Shown one piece after another: positions 1-7,959 of a stretch of DNA of 49,633 nt. The stretch's first letter is position 1; the number at the start of each line of letters is the position of its first letter. Origin of the DNA: Bacillota bacterium (GTDB lineage Bacteria; Sysuimicrobiota; Sysuimicrobiia; Sysuimicrobiales; Segetimicrobiaceae). The position numbers and the translations under genes were made by a program. Below the pieces are notes generated by a model, which worked only from the letters and a program-made list of their open reading frames with translations, was not told the DNA's origin and did not search any database. The stretch is taken from NCBI GenBank assembly GCA_021324975.1, contig JAJPIA010000035.1, forward strand, positions 1 through 49,633, read 5' to 3'.

Positions 1-1440
1 GACCCGCGAGATGAGCGGGGCCTGGACCGCCTTGGGCGGGGTCATGACGTCCTGGAGGACGCCGTCGATGCGAAACCGGACCTTCACTTCCCGCCGGTGG
101 GGCTCGACGTGGATGTCGCTGGCCTCGGCGAGCACGGCCTGGGCGAGGATCTGGTTGACCGCCCGGACGATCGGCGCATCCTCGACCATCGCGCGGAGGT
201 GCTCGACGGTCGCCTCCTCCGCGGGCGCCTCGCGGACTGTTTCCGCCTCGACCGAGCCGCGGAGAATCTCCTCGATGTCGGCCTGGCCGCCGTAGACCAT
301 CGCGTGCACCCGCGCGATGTCGACGGGGCTCGCGATGACCAGGTCCACGTCGAGGCCGCTCACCAGCCGGATGTCGTCGATCGCGACCACGTTGGCGGGA
401 TCCGCGATCGCCACGACCAGGCGGTTGCCGGTGCGGCGGACGGGGACGAAACCGTGGCGCCGGGCGACGTACGCCGGCACGAGGCGGGCCGCCTCCCCGT
501 CGACGTCCCGATCTGGCAGGTTGGTGAACGGCAGGTTCCATTGGACCGCCAGCGCCATCGCCAGCTGCTCCTCGGTCAGCGCGTGCATGTTCACCAGGAT
601 GCGGCCGAGCGGCGCGCCGTTCCGCTGCTGGGAGCTGAGCGCTTCCTTGACCTGCTCCGGCGTCACCCACCCCTTCCGGACGATAATCTCGCCGAGGAGC
701 GCGCCCCACCGTTGCCGCGTCGCCGGTCCGTCGGGGGGGGGCGAGTCCACCGGCACGGTCGGCGCGGTCTCGGGCGCAGGGGGAGCGGCGGCCGCGTCCA
801 TGCCGGGATCGCCGAGCGCAGGTGCGGGGTCCGCGATGATCTCGACCTCGTCCGCTTGGTCGGCCGGGGCCCACGAGGCGTCCGCGTCCACGGCGGTCGC
901 CGGCGACGCGCTCCCGGGCGCCTCGGAGGCGCCCGGGGGCGGCGATCGCCGCTTCCGTGCCGCGCGGATGGCGTCATCGATGGTCGCCAGCTGGCGCGTG
1001 TGCCCCGCGTACTCGGCCGCACGCCGGAGCGACGCCAGGATGTCCGTGTCGTCGGGTGCCAACTCAGCGGCGCGGGCAAACGCGCGGTTCGCCTCCGTCC
1101 AGCGGCCCCGTTCGAGGCAACGGTCACCGAGGGCCGTGAGCACCATCACGGCCGGCCGCGTATCGGCCTGGGCGGCGTACAGCCCCGCGAGCTCCCAGTA
1201 CGCCCAGGGGTCGTCCGGGGCCAGCTCGATGACCTTTTTGAAGCACCCCACCGCCGCGTCGGCATCCCCGAGGCGGTGCCGCAGCATGCCCTCGTGAAAC
1301 CAGACGGCGACGTCGAGCGTCGTGTCGTGCTCCGCCAGCGAGAGCGCGGCGCGGTAGGCGGCGAGCCGGTCGCGCATGCGCTGATCCGCCCCGGCGCGGT
1401 CGCCGGCGGCGCGCAGGCCCTCGACGCGGTCTACAGGCAC
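1..1440 (-). CDS. pilB: PilB/GspE-type type IV pilus assembly ATPase with N-terminal TPR region (partial, C-terminus beyond left edge)
   Basis: The frame is open for 480 codons from a GTG at 1440 to the window edge, so the C-terminal part with Walker A and B boxes is missing. Residues about 10-110 read as tetratricopeptide-like helices (VIELAPDDPWAYWELAGLYA). An acidic Pro/Ala linker (about 150-240) follows. Residues about 245-390 form an MshEN/T2SSE-N domain (LGEIIVRKGWVTPEQVKEAL), and the start of the secretion ATPase domain shows SDIHVEPH at about 441-448 and VRFRIDGVL. PilB ATPases power pilus extension at the inner membrane, and MshEN domains can bind c-di-GMP in some homologues. The TPR extension is unusual. 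The GTG overlaps the end of the upstream Roadblock gene by 10 bases, so translation is probably coupled. ATG at 1377 is an alternative start. GspE of a type II secretion system is the main alternative identity. Confidence 0.9.
   Translation of the reverse strand, partial: MPVDRVEGLRAAGDRAGADQRMRDRLAAYRAALSLAEHDTTLDVAVWFHEGMLRHRLGDADAAVGCFKKVIELAPDDPWAYWELAGLYAAQADTRPAVMVLTALGDRCLERGRWTEANRAFARAAELAPDDTDILASLRRAAEYAGHTRQLATIDDAIRAARKRRSPPPGASEAPGSASPATAVDADASWAPADQADEVEIIADPAPALGDPGMDAAAAPPAPETAPTVPVDSPPPDGPATRQRWGALLGEIIVRKGWVTPEQVKEALSSQQRNGAPLGRILVNMHALTEEQLAMALAVQWNLPFTNLPDRDVDGEAARLVPAYVARRHGFVPVRRTGNRLVVAIADPANVVAIDDIRLVSGLDVDLVIASPVDIARVHAMVYGGQADIEEILRGSVEAETVREAPAEEATVEHLRAMVEDAPIVRAVNQILAQAVLAEASDIHVEPHRREVKVRFRIDGVLQDVMTPPKAVQAPLISRV
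913..937. repeat. Perfect inverted repeat inside the pilB linker
   Basis: Two perfectly complementary 11-base arms (913-923 and 927-937) are separated by three bases. The repeat lies in the low-complexity linker between the TPR and MshEN parts of the PilB gene. Its location inside a coding linker makes a terminator role unlikely, and no T-run follows. Confidence 0.5.
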
Positions 1441-1802
1441 TCAGCCACCACGGTGCGCGCGCGCTGGGTCTCGACCCGGATCCGGCCGAGGTTGCAGAAG
1501 CGGCTCCCCATGAGCACGAGCATCGCGTCCTTGTTGACCTGGGTCACGGCGATCGGTCCGGCCGGAAACTCGGCCAGCACGACCTCCGGTGGGTCGCTCG
1601 CCGAGATCTCCGTGGCGACGGCCTCCCAGGCCAGCATCGCGCTGCTCACGAGCGCGCCGATCGCGTCGAGGTCGACCTCCTCCGATTTCGCCCCGTCGAT
1701 GACGAACCCGTCCCGGCTCACCGCGACGGCGGCGACGATCGACCCCTTGTGCGTCAGGTCGTTCAGGATGTCCTTGAGGCTTCCCGTCAGATTTGTGACC
1801 AC
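1431..1802 (-). CDS. Roadblock/LC7 domain protein (second of a pair)
   Basis: This 123-residue protein has the compact alpha/beta Roadblock/LC7 fold pattern: an N-terminal helix, the strand pair AAVAVSRDGFVIDG, a central helix (LDAIGALVSSAMLAWEAVA), then strands ending VNKDAMLVLMG. Family members such as MglB act as small-GTPase activating or scaffold proteins in cell polarity, gliding and pilus control. No MglA-type GTPase is seen in the window. One could lie past the left edge. The gene sits 30 bases after the first Roadblock gene and overlaps the PilB start by 10 bases, so it belongs to the same operon. A role in positioning or regulating the PilB motor is inferred from this context only. 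Confidence 0.85.
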   Translation of the reverse strand: MVTNLTGSLKDILNDLTHKGSIVAAVAVSRDGFVIDGAKSEEVDLDAIGALVSSAMLAWEAVATEISASDPPEVVLAEFPAGPIAVTQVNKDAMLVLMGSRFCNLGRIRVETQRARTVVAECL

Positions 1803-1832
1803 GATCCACCCCCCAAGATTGGCTGGCTGGCC

Positions 1833-2207
1833 TTACCCTGCAAGTGTCTCCGTCGCCGACGCCAGGGCCGGCAGGTGCCGGCGGAGCTGCACGCGCGCGG
1901 TGCCGACGTTGGCCTTGCCGCCGAGGAACACGACCACGCACCGGTCGACGGCCGGCTGCGCCACCAGCACCGTGAACCGCTCGCAGCTCATCATGAAGTC
2001 GTGGAACGCCGGGTCGTGCAGCTTGCGGCACGTGTAGACCAGGAGCTTGACGAGCGTGGCGATCTCCTGGGTCACGGCCTCCAGCGGAAAGTGCGCGTCG
2101 AGCTTGACCACGTCGATCGGCGTCCCGTCCATCGCGAGCACACCCGCCCCCAAGACGCCGGGCGTGCCGGAGACGATGGAGTCTAGGATCTCGCGCGTTC
2201 TCGTCAT
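1833..2207 (-). CDS. Roadblock/LC7 domain protein (first of a pair)
   Basis: This 124-residue protein starts at the ATG at 2207, which follows an AGGAG site by about six bases. A longer in-frame start at 2243 lacks a comparable site. The pattern GVLGAGVLAMDGTPIDVVKL, a helix LEAVTQEIATLVKLLVYTCRKL and strands around RFTVLVAQPAVDRCVVVFLG match the Roadblock/LC7 fold. It is a diverged paralogue of the next gene downstream. The two may form a heterodimer, as Roadblock proteins commonly dimerise. It is encoded between the sigma factor gene at 2282-3118 and the second Roadblock gene. Its biochemical partner is unknown. Confidence 0.82.
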   Translation of the reverse strand: MTRTREILDSIVSGTPGVLGAGVLAMDGTPIDVVKLDAHFPLEAVTQEIATLVKLLVYTCRKLHDPAFHDFMMSCERFTVLVAQPAVDRCVVVFLGGKANVGTARVQLRRHLPALASATETLAG

Positions 2208-2281
2208 GAACCGCTCCTCGGGCTTCTGGCGCTGGTGCGTCATCGCTTACCGCGGCAAGGGCCGGCGCCGGGATGAAGACA

Positions 2282-3118
2282 TTAGCGGCGGTGCAGGTCC
2301 GCGACGTGCGTCATCGCGGCGAGGCGCTTGAGCGCCGCGGCCAGCACCCGCGACACGTGCCGCTGCGAGATGCCGAGGCGCGCGGCGACCTCGCTGTGAC
2401 TGAGGTCCATGTAGAAGAGGTAGTACACGATCTTCCGTTGGAGGTCGGCGAGCCGCTCGACGGCCTGCAGCAGGACGATGCGGTCCTCCACGGGCAGCTG
2501 AAACGACACGTACCGTTGATGGGTGATGGCCTCCCGCCGGACGCCCGCTTCCGCGATGACGTCGTCGATCGACCGCACGCTCGTGGAGTCGTAGGCCCGA
2601 ATGATCTCGTCGACCCCTTTTTCCGTGGTGTTCATGCGGACCGCGATCTCCGCGTGGGTCGGCGTCCGGCCCAGCTCCTGCTGCAGATCCGCCACCGCCG
2701 TCGTGAGCTCGCCGTAGAGCTTTCGCGCCCACCGCGGCACCTGCACGGTACCCGCGTCGTCACGGAGGTAGTGCCGGATGTGACCGGAGACGTGGCTGAA
2801 CGCGTACGCCTCGAACCGGACGCCACGATCCGGGTCGAAGTTCCGGACCGCGTGCATCAGGCCGATCGTCCCCACCTGGGTCAGGTCCTCGAGCGCCACG
2901 GAAGGCCGCACGTACCGGTGGGCCACCTTGCGCACGAGCGGCAGAAACCGGCAGACGAGGTCCTCGAAGAGATCGGTGCTGCGCGTCTGCCGGTACTCGC
3001 GAAACAGCGCGAGGATGCCGTCCTCGGCCGCGGACGGCGCGGCAGGGAACGACGCCGGCGGCGGGGGCGCCGGATAGTCGTCCGTGGGCGACCGGTGGTC
3101 GACCCGCACGGTCACCAA
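2282..3118 (-). CDS. RNA polymerase sigma factor, SigB/SigF/SigG-like (downstream paralogue)
   Basis: The 278-residue product is a sigma-70 family protein with regions 2, 3 and 4 but no region 1.1. Region 2 reads LPLVRKVAHRYVRPSVALED followed by LTQVGTIGLMHAVRNFDP. Region 3 lies near HYLRDDAGTVQVPRWARKLY. The region 4 helix-turn-helix is HSEVAARLGISQRHVSRVLA. It is closely similar to the product of 3517-4299, so a duplication gave the pair. The start is uncertain: TTG at 3118 and GTG at 3115 are adjacent and neither has a strong ribosome site. The MerR gene ends only 16 bases upstream, so the genes are co-transcribed. No anti-sigma or anti-anti-sigma gene is adjacent, unlike classical sigB loci, so control may come from the c-di-GMP leader. 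Confidence 0.92.
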   Translation of the reverse strand: MVTVRVDHRSPTDDYPAPPPPASFPAAPSAAEDGILALFREYRQTRSTDLFEDLVCRFLPLVRKVAHRYVRPSVALEDLTQVGTIGLMHAVRNFDPDRGVRFEAYAFSHVSGHIRHYLRDDAGTVQVPRWARKLYGELTTAVADLQQELGRTPTHAEIAVRMNTTEKGVDEIIRAYDSTSVRSIDDVIAEAGVRREAITHQRYVSFQLPVEDRIVLLQAVERLADLQRKIVYYLFYMDLSHSEVAARLGISQRHVSRVLAAALKRLAAMTHVADLHRR

Positions 3119-3134
3119 GACACCAGAGGGGCGG

Positions 3135-3482
3135 CTAGCCGCTCCGCCGCTCGCCGGCGGTCACGGGCGTCTGCGAAGGGTCGGGGGGTTCTACGGGTTC
3201 TACGGGATCGTCGCCGCCGTCCTCCGCCCGCTCGGGCGGTTGGGCGGCGAGCCACGCGCCGACGCCCTGCAGGCTCATCCCCTGCTCCTCGATGAGGCGA
3301 CGGATCTGGCGGATGAGTTCCAGGTCTTTCATCGAGTAGAGCCGGTGATGCCCTCGCGTCCGCGCCGGCTGCAGCAGGCGGTATTCCACCTCCCACATGC
3401 GCAGCCGGCGAGGCTCCACGCCCGTGAGCGCCGCGGCGGTCCGGATGGGGTAGATCGGCAGGGTGCTGAGCCTTGGTCCCAT
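3135..3482 (-). CDS. MerR-family transcriptional regulator
   Basis: The ATG at 3482 is preceded by AAAGGAG at a spacing of about 10 bases and gives 115 residues. An in-frame TTG at 3503 overlaps that ribosome site and is rejected. The N-terminal winged helix-turn-helix contains YPIRTAAALTGVEPRRLRMW and the wing with RGHHRLYSMKDLELIRQI, typical of the MerR/HspR group. It lacks the cysteine-rich metal loop of MerR and the long effector domain of BmrR. The Pro/Glu-rich tail looks disordered. It lies between two paralogous sigma genes, 34 bases after one stop and 16 bases before the next start. It probably regulates this operon or the pilus regulon. Confidence 0.85.
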   Translation of the reverse strand: MGPRLSTLPIYPIRTAAALTGVEPRRLRMWEVEYRLLQPARTRGHHRLYSMKDLELIRQIRRLIEEQGMSLQGVGAWLAAQPPERAEDGGDDPVEPVEPPDPSQTPVTAGERRSG

Positions 3483-3516
3483 GACCCCGTTGTCTCCTTT
3501 CAACGTAATCGACGGG

Positions 3517-4299
3517 TTACGCGCCGTCGGCGCCGACGGTCTGCACGAGCGGCGCGAGACGCTTGAGTGCGGCGGCCAGCAGCCGCGATACGTGCCGCTG
3601 GGAGATCCCCATGAGCTTGGCGGTCTCGCTCTGCGTGAGATCGAGGTAGAACAGGTAGTAGACGGCTTTGCGCTGCACCTCCGCCAACCGTTCGATCGCC
3701 TGCAGCAGCATCACGCGATCTTCGACCGGGAGCTGGAACGATGCGTAGCGCTGGCGGGGCTGCGGCGCCGCGTCGCCCGCCGCGCCCTCGTCGTTGATCC
3801 GCTCGACGCGCGTCGCGCCGTACGCCCGGAGCACCTCGCGCAATTCTTCCTCGCTCAGGTCCATGCGCTCGGCGACCTCCGCGAGGCTGGCCGACCGGCC
3901 GAGTGCCTGCTGCAGCTCGGCCGCGGCGGCCTTCATCTCGCCGTAGCGCTTGCGCGCCCATCGGGGCGTCCGCATGAGGTCCGCGTCGTCGCGGAGATAG
4001 TGACGGATCTCGCCGGCCACGTGGTGGTACGCGTAGGTCTCGAACTTGACGTTGCGCGCGGGGTCGAAGGTATTGACGGCCGTCATCAGGCCGATCGAGC
4101 CGACCTGGACCAGGTCGTCCAAGGACACCGATTGCCGCACGTAGCGGCGGGCAATCTTGCGGACGAGCGGCAGGTACTGGCAGATCAGTTGATGGTAGAG
4201 CCGGACGTCTTTGGTCCGCCGGTATTGTTGAAACGCCTCGTCGACCGTCGGCCCGCCCGAGTCCACATCCTGCCTCGCGGCTAACGCACTGCTGCCCAT
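3517..4299 (-). CDS. RNA polymerase sigma factor, SigB/SigF/SigG-like (first gene of riboswitch operon)
   Basis: The 260-residue product from the ATG at 4299, just after a G-rich tract able to act as ribosome site, carries sigma region 2 (QYLPLVRKIARRYVRQSVSL, then DDLVQVGSIGLM), region 3 (HYLRDDADLMRTPRWARKRY) and region 4 (TQSETAKLMGISQRHVSRLL). It is the first gene downstream of the GEMM-I riboswitch and terminator at 4494-4632. Transcription of this sigma factor and everything after it should therefore respond to the ligand. Paired with its paralogue at 2282-3118 it could direct polymerase to pilus or motility promoters. That regulon is inference. The in-frame extension upstream to 4428 is arginine-rich non-family sequence and is rejected. 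Confidence 0.92.
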   Translation of the reverse strand: MGSSALAARQDVDSGGPTVDEAFQQYRRTKDVRLYHQLICQYLPLVRKIARRYVRQSVSLDDLVQVGSIGLMTAVNTFDPARNVKFETYAYHHVAGEIRHYLRDDADLMRTPRWARKRYGEMKAAAAELQQALGRSASLAEVAERMDLSEEELREVLRAYGATRVERINDEGAAGDAAPQPRQRYASFQLPVEDRVMLLQAIERLAEVQRKAVYYLFYLDLTQSETAKLMGISQRHVSRLLAAALKRLAPLVQTVGADGA

Positions 4300-4493
4300 G
4301 GTCCCCCCCCGTTCCGGTGCACCCACACGCCGCGGCCCGCCCTGCGGGCGCGGCGCAGACCTGTACCGCCTCCGCGTCTCCGCGGCAGATCGAACCCGAT
4401 CGTGGCGGGTCACTCCGTGGGGGCACACACAGACATAAAGGAGGAGGGAGACGGAAAAGCCGTGGGCCGTGGCGCGCGGGTGGCTCGTAGGCG

Positions 4494-4528
4494 AAAAACA
4501 AAGCCTCCCGCAACGCGTTCACGGGAGG
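4494..4528 (-). terminator. Intrinsic terminator (expression platform of the riboswitch)
   Basis: On the minus strand CCTCCCG and CGGGAGG pair across an 11-base loop and are followed by CTTTGTTTTT. The hairpin begins 11 bases after the aptamer closes and lies about 195 bases before the first sigma gene. This is the layout of a riboswitch that controls transcription termination. Confidence 0.9.
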
Positions 4529-4539
4529 TTCCGGTCATT

Positions 4540-4632
4540 CGCTCCGGCAACCCGGCTGACTTGCCAGCTTTCGCTGGCCTGTCCCGTGGCTTTGCGTCCC
4601 CAGATCTCTCTGGGTTTGCCCCTACAGAAGCG
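4540..4632 (-). promoter_or_regulatory. GEMM-I cyclic di-GMP riboswitch aptamer
   Basis: The minus strand carries the conserved GEMM-I blocks in order: GGGCAAACC, a CCCAGA/TCTGGG stem capped by a GAGA tetraloop, GGGACGCAAAGCCACGGG, a second stem GCCAGC/GCTGGC capped by GAAA, then CAGCCGGGTTGCCGG. The outer P1 helix can form between CGCTTC (4632-4627) and GGAGCG (4545-4540). The GNRA loop and its receptor region are as in known class I c-di-GMP aptamers. The position corresponding to the ligand-contacting G20 of the Vibrio Vc2 aptamer appears to be G, which favours c-di-GMP over cGAMP. That alignment was done by eye. The aptamer precedes a terminator and the sigma/MerR/Roadblock/PilB operon. 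Confidence 0.93.
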
Positions 4633-4668
4633 GTTTAGCTATGGAGTTGTCCCCATTAGAAAAGCATA

Positions 4669-4697
4669 TTCATAGAAACTTGTCAAGAGACTGTCTA
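4669..4697 (-). promoter_or_regulatory. Probable promoter of the riboswitch operon
   Basis: This is an AT-rich island in GC-rich DNA, upstream of the aptamer. It holds TAGACA (4697-4692) 17 bases before TATGAA (4674-4669). A perfect TTGACA is also present at 4686-4681, but no good -10 box follows it at 16-18 bases. Either placement starts the transcript shortly before the aptamer. Confidence 0.5.
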
Positions 4698-4792
4698 AAG
4701 GTTGTGACTGCTAGTGGACCGACCGCCCAGAAATCAACTGTGAGGATCCGGACTGGACACGAATGTCGCCATCATGCTCGGGTCGCCGCAGG

Positions 4793-5239
4793 TCACGCGT
4801 CGGACGATCCGCGCTCGGCCCGCGGCGCATCGAGCGCATCGAGCCGCGACTGCAACACCATGGCCGCGGCGATGCGGTCGCGCGCCTCGCGCCGCGCCTC
4901 CCGGCGGACGCCGCCACGGATCATGGCCCGGTCCGCTGCCACCGTCGACAAGCGCTCGTCCCACAACTCCACCGAGAGCCCGGTGTCGGCGCGGAGTCGT
5001 GCCGCAAACGCCTCCGCCTGCCGCGCGGCGGGGCCGAGGCTGCCGTCCATGTTGCGCGGCCACCCGACCACCACCCGCTCGACGCCGTGCGCGGCGCAGA
5101 GGCCCGCCACATGCGCGGCGTCCTCGCGCAGCGACCGGTGCGCAAATGTCGCGAGCGGCGACGCGAGGATGCCGCTCGGGTCGCTCAGCGCAACGCCGAC
5201 GCGTTTCGTGCCGAGGTCGACGCCGAGGTAGCGCGTCAC
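4793..5239 (-). CDS. ruvX: Putative pre-16S rRNA nuclease / Holliday junction resolvase-like RuvX (YqgF)
   Basis: The 148-residue protein opens with RYLGVDLGTKRVGVALSDPS, the RNase H-fold signature of YqgF/RuvX. It also has VVGWPRNMDGSLG and the acidic motif ELWDERLSTVAADRAM. Homologues process the 5' end of 16S rRNA and also resemble Holliday junction resolvases. The length matches the family. The start overlaps the end of alaS by four bases, the usual alaS-ruvX arrangement. No terminator is seen after it before the riboswitch operon begins. Confidence 0.93.
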   Translation of the reverse strand: MTRYLGVDLGTKRVGVALSDPSGILASPLATFAHRSLREDAAHVAGLCAAHGVERVVVGWPRNMDGSLGPAARQAEAFAARLRADTGLSVELWDERLSTVAADRAMIRGGVRREARREARDRIAAAMVLQSRLDALDAPRAERGSSDA

Positions 5240-7953
5240 CGCCGTTCCCGGGCGGTGTCTGCGAGCACCGCGCGCACGATCTCCGGCAGCGCATCGATCG
5301 CATCGTCCAGACGCTCCGGATCGCCGCCGCCCCCTTGCGCCAGCTCCGGCCGCCCACCGCCGCGGGTGCCGAGCCGGCGGTTGAGCGCCTGCATGATCTT
5401 CGAGGCCGCGGCGCCTCGCGCCACCGCCCCCTGGGTCGCCATCACCACGACCTCGATCCGGCCGTCCGCGCCGCCGGCCGCCACGATGACACCGGCCTGC
5501 AGGCGGCCCTTGACCCGGTCGCCGAGCGCCCGCAGCGACGCCTGATCGGCGCCGGGGACCGTGAGGCCCACGACCGCGATGCCGTCGACGTCGCGCGCCG
5601 ACCGTACCGCTTCCTCGAGATCCGGCGTCGCCTCTTGGGCGCGCGCGCGCTCTGCGCGCTGTTGCACGGCGCGCCGCCGCTGGTCGAGTTGTCGGATGCG
5701 CTCGGGCAGCGACTCGGGCGCGACCCGCAGCTCGGCCGCGGCGTCGCGGAGCTTCGCCTGCGCGTCCCGCAGGCGATCGAGCGCGCCCCGGCCGGTCACG
5801 GCTTCCAGACGCCGCGTCCCGGCTCCAACGGACCCCTCACCGGTCACGAGAAACAGGCCGATCTCCGAGGTATCGCCCACATGCGTGCCGCCGCACAGCT
5901 CGCGGCTGTACGCGTCGAGGCTGACGACGCGCACCTCGTCGCCGTACTTCTCGCCAAAGAGCGCCGTCGCGCCGGCCTCAAGGGCGTCTCGATAGGGCAT
6001 CACCACGGTCGCGACCGGGAGCGCGGCCAGGATCTGCGCGTTTACGCGATCCTCGACGCGTGTGAGATCGTCCGGCGTGAGCGCGGCCATGTGGGTGAAG
6101 TCGAACCGCAGCCGGTCCGGCGCCACGAGCGATCCCGCCTGGCGCGCGTGCTCGCCGAGAATCTCGCGCAGGGCCTTGTGCAGCAGGTGTGTGGCCGTGT
6201 GATTGCGGGCCACGTCGGCGCGCCGCGCGCCGTCGACCGCGAGACGCACCCGGTCGCCTGTCTCGATCCGGCCCTCGGTCACCCGCCCGCGGTGCACCCA
6301 CAGGCCCGGCACCGGGCGCTGCGTGTCCTCCACCGTCACCGTCCCGGCGGGCCCGCGGATGGTCCCGGTGTCGCCGACCTGGCCTCCGGCCTCGGCGTAG
6401 AACGGCGTGCGGTCGCAGACGATCTCCGCGTCCTGGCCGGCCTCCGCGGCGCGGACGCGCGCCCCGCGCGCGACGACCGCGACGACCCGGCCGTCCGCCT
6501 CCAGCGCGTCGTAGCCCGTGAAGACCGTCTCGATCCCGGCATCCCGCAGCTCGGCGTACACCGTCCGGTCGGGCGCCTCGAACTTGAACGCGAGGGCGCC
6601 GCGGGACCGCTCGCGCTGCCGGTCCATCTCCGCGCGGAAGCCTCTCTCGTCCACCTCCATGCCGTGCTCGCGCGCGACGTCCCGCGTGAGGTCGATCGGA
6701 AAGCCGTAGGTGTCGTACAGCCGAAACACGTCCGCGCCGGGCAGCACCGCGCCGCCCCCGCCGCGGGTGGCGGCGATCAGCGTATCGAGCCGCGCGAGCC
6801 CGTCGTCCAGGGTCCGCTCGAATCGGGATTCCTCGGCGGCGAGGACCTGGTGAATGTACGATCGCTGCGCCACCAGCTCCGGGTACGCGCCGCCGAGCAG
6901 GGCGATCACCTCGTCGGCGATCTGGGGCAGCAGGGCCTCCGGCGTCCCGGGCGGGCGCCGCCCCGGATCGGTCGTCAGCATGCGGCGGGCGAAGCGCATC
7001 GCGCGGCGGATGATCATCCGCAGCACGTAGTTGCGGCCTTCGTTGCCCGGCGTGACCCCGTCGGCGACGAGGAACGTCATGGCCCGCCCGTGGTCCGCGA
7101 GCACGCGATACGCGATCGTGTGCGCCGCGCGCTGCGCGGCGGTGTGGCCGAGGATCCGGGTCTGCAGCCCGTCGAGGATCGGCAAAAAGAGATCGGTGTC
7201 GTAGTTGGTCGGCGCGCCCTGCAGCACCGAGGCGATGCGCTCGAGTCCCATGCCGGTGTCGACGCCGGGCTTGGGGAGCCGCGTGCGGCTGCCGTCCGGG
7301 GCCTGGTTGAACTCCATGAACACGAGGTTCCAGATTTCGACCCAGCGGGCGCAGCCGTTGTCCAATGCGACCCCGCAGTCCGGCCGGCGACACGTGCACG
7401 CCTCCGGCCCGCGGTCGTAGTGCAGCTCGCTGGTCGGGCCGCACGGCCCGACGTCGCCCATCATCCAGAAGTTCGTGCGCTCTCCCATGCGCACGACACG
7501 GTCCGCCGGCACCCCGAGCGCCGCCCACGCGGCCGCCGCATCGTCGTCGGCCTCGAACACCGTAAAGACCAGCCGCTCCCGGGGGATCCGGAGGGTCCCG
7601 GTGACGAGCTCCAGGGCGAATCGCACGGCGTCGCCCTTGAAGTAGTCGCCGAAACTGAAGTTGCCGAGCATCTCGAAGAACGTGTGATGCCACGGCGACG
7701 GCCCCACGCTCTCCAGGTCGTTGTGCTTGCCGCTCACGCGCATGCACTTCTGCGCGGTCGTGGCGCGTACGTACGGCCGCTGCTCGAGCCCGAGGAACAC
7801 GTCTTTGAACTGCACCATGCCGGCGTTGGCAAACAGCAGGGTGGGATCGCCCGCCGGCACGAGGGAGCCGCTCGGGACGCGGGTGTGCCCCTGCCCCTCG
7901 AAGTACCGGAGAAAGGCCTCCCGGATGTCGGCGCCGGTCATCGTCTGGCGCAC
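5236..7953 (-). CDS. alaS: Alanine--tRNA ligase
   Basis: The 905-residue protein has the full AlaRS architecture. The class II catalytic domain (residues 1-260) contains PSGSLVPAGDPTLLFANAGM and GSRTRLPKPGVDTGMGLERI. The central tRNA-binding region follows. The editing domain carries zinc-site motifs NHTATHLLH near 582-590 and LCGGTHVGDTSEIG near 684-698. A glycine-rich C-terminal C-Ala domain ends the protein. It charges tRNA-Ala and hydrolyses mischarged Ser- and Gly-tRNA-Ala. GTG at 7953, with GAGG eight bases upstream, and ATG at 7941 are both possible starts. A tRNA-Ala(GGC) gene lies at 37973-38047. It follows the aminotransferase gene by seven bases and overlaps ruvX by four. Confidence 0.98.
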   Translation of the reverse strand: MRQTMTGADIREAFLRYFEGQGHTRVPSGSLVPAGDPTLLFANAGMVQFKDVFLGLEQRPYVRATTAQKCMRVSGKHNDLESVGPSPWHHTFFEMLGNFSFGDYFKGDAVRFALELVTGTLRIPRERLVFTVFEADDDAAAAWAALGVPADRVVRMGERTNFWMMGDVGPCGPTSELHYDRGPEACTCRRPDCGVALDNGCARWVEIWNLVFMEFNQAPDGSRTRLPKPGVDTGMGLERIASVLQGAPTNYDTDLFLPILDGLQTRILGHTAAQRAAHTIAYRVLADHGRAMTFLVADGVTPGNEGRNYVLRMIIRRAMRFARRMLTTDPGRRPPGTPEALLPQIADEVIALLGGAYPELVAQRSYIHQVLAAEESRFERTLDDGLARLDTLIAATRGGGGAVLPGADVFRLYDTYGFPIDLTRDVAREHGMEVDERGFRAEMDRQRERSRGALAFKFEAPDRTVYAELRDAGIETVFTGYDALEADGRVVAVVARGARVRAAEAGQDAEIVCDRTPFYAEAGGQVGDTGTIRGPAGTVTVEDTQRPVPGLWVHRGRVTEGRIETGDRVRLAVDGARRADVARNHTATHLLHKALREILGEHARQAGSLVAPDRLRFDFTHMAALTPDDLTRVEDRVNAQILAALPVATVVMPYRDALEAGATALFGEKYGDEVRVVSLDAYSRELCGGTHVGDTSEIGLFLVTGEGSVGAGTRRLEAVTGRGALDRLRDAQAKLRDAAAELRVAPESLPERIRQLDQRRRAVQQRAERARAQEATPDLEEAVRSARDVDGIAVVGLTVPGADQASLRALGDRVKGRLQAGVIVAAGGADGRIEVVVMATQGAVARGAAASKIMQALNRRLGTRGGGRPELAQGGGGDPERLDDAIDALPEIVRAVLADTARERR

Positions 7954-7959
7954 GGCGCC

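Noticed and set aside
97-2037. Plus-strand open frame opposite the PilB and Roadblock genes
   Set aside because: The minus strand encodes recognisable TPR, MshEN and Roadblock domains. The plus frame has no domain content.
4641-5231. Plus-strand frame crossing the riboswitch promoter and ruvX
   Set aside because: Antisense to ruvX, and its start lies in the AT-rich promoter of the riboswitch operon without a ribosome site.
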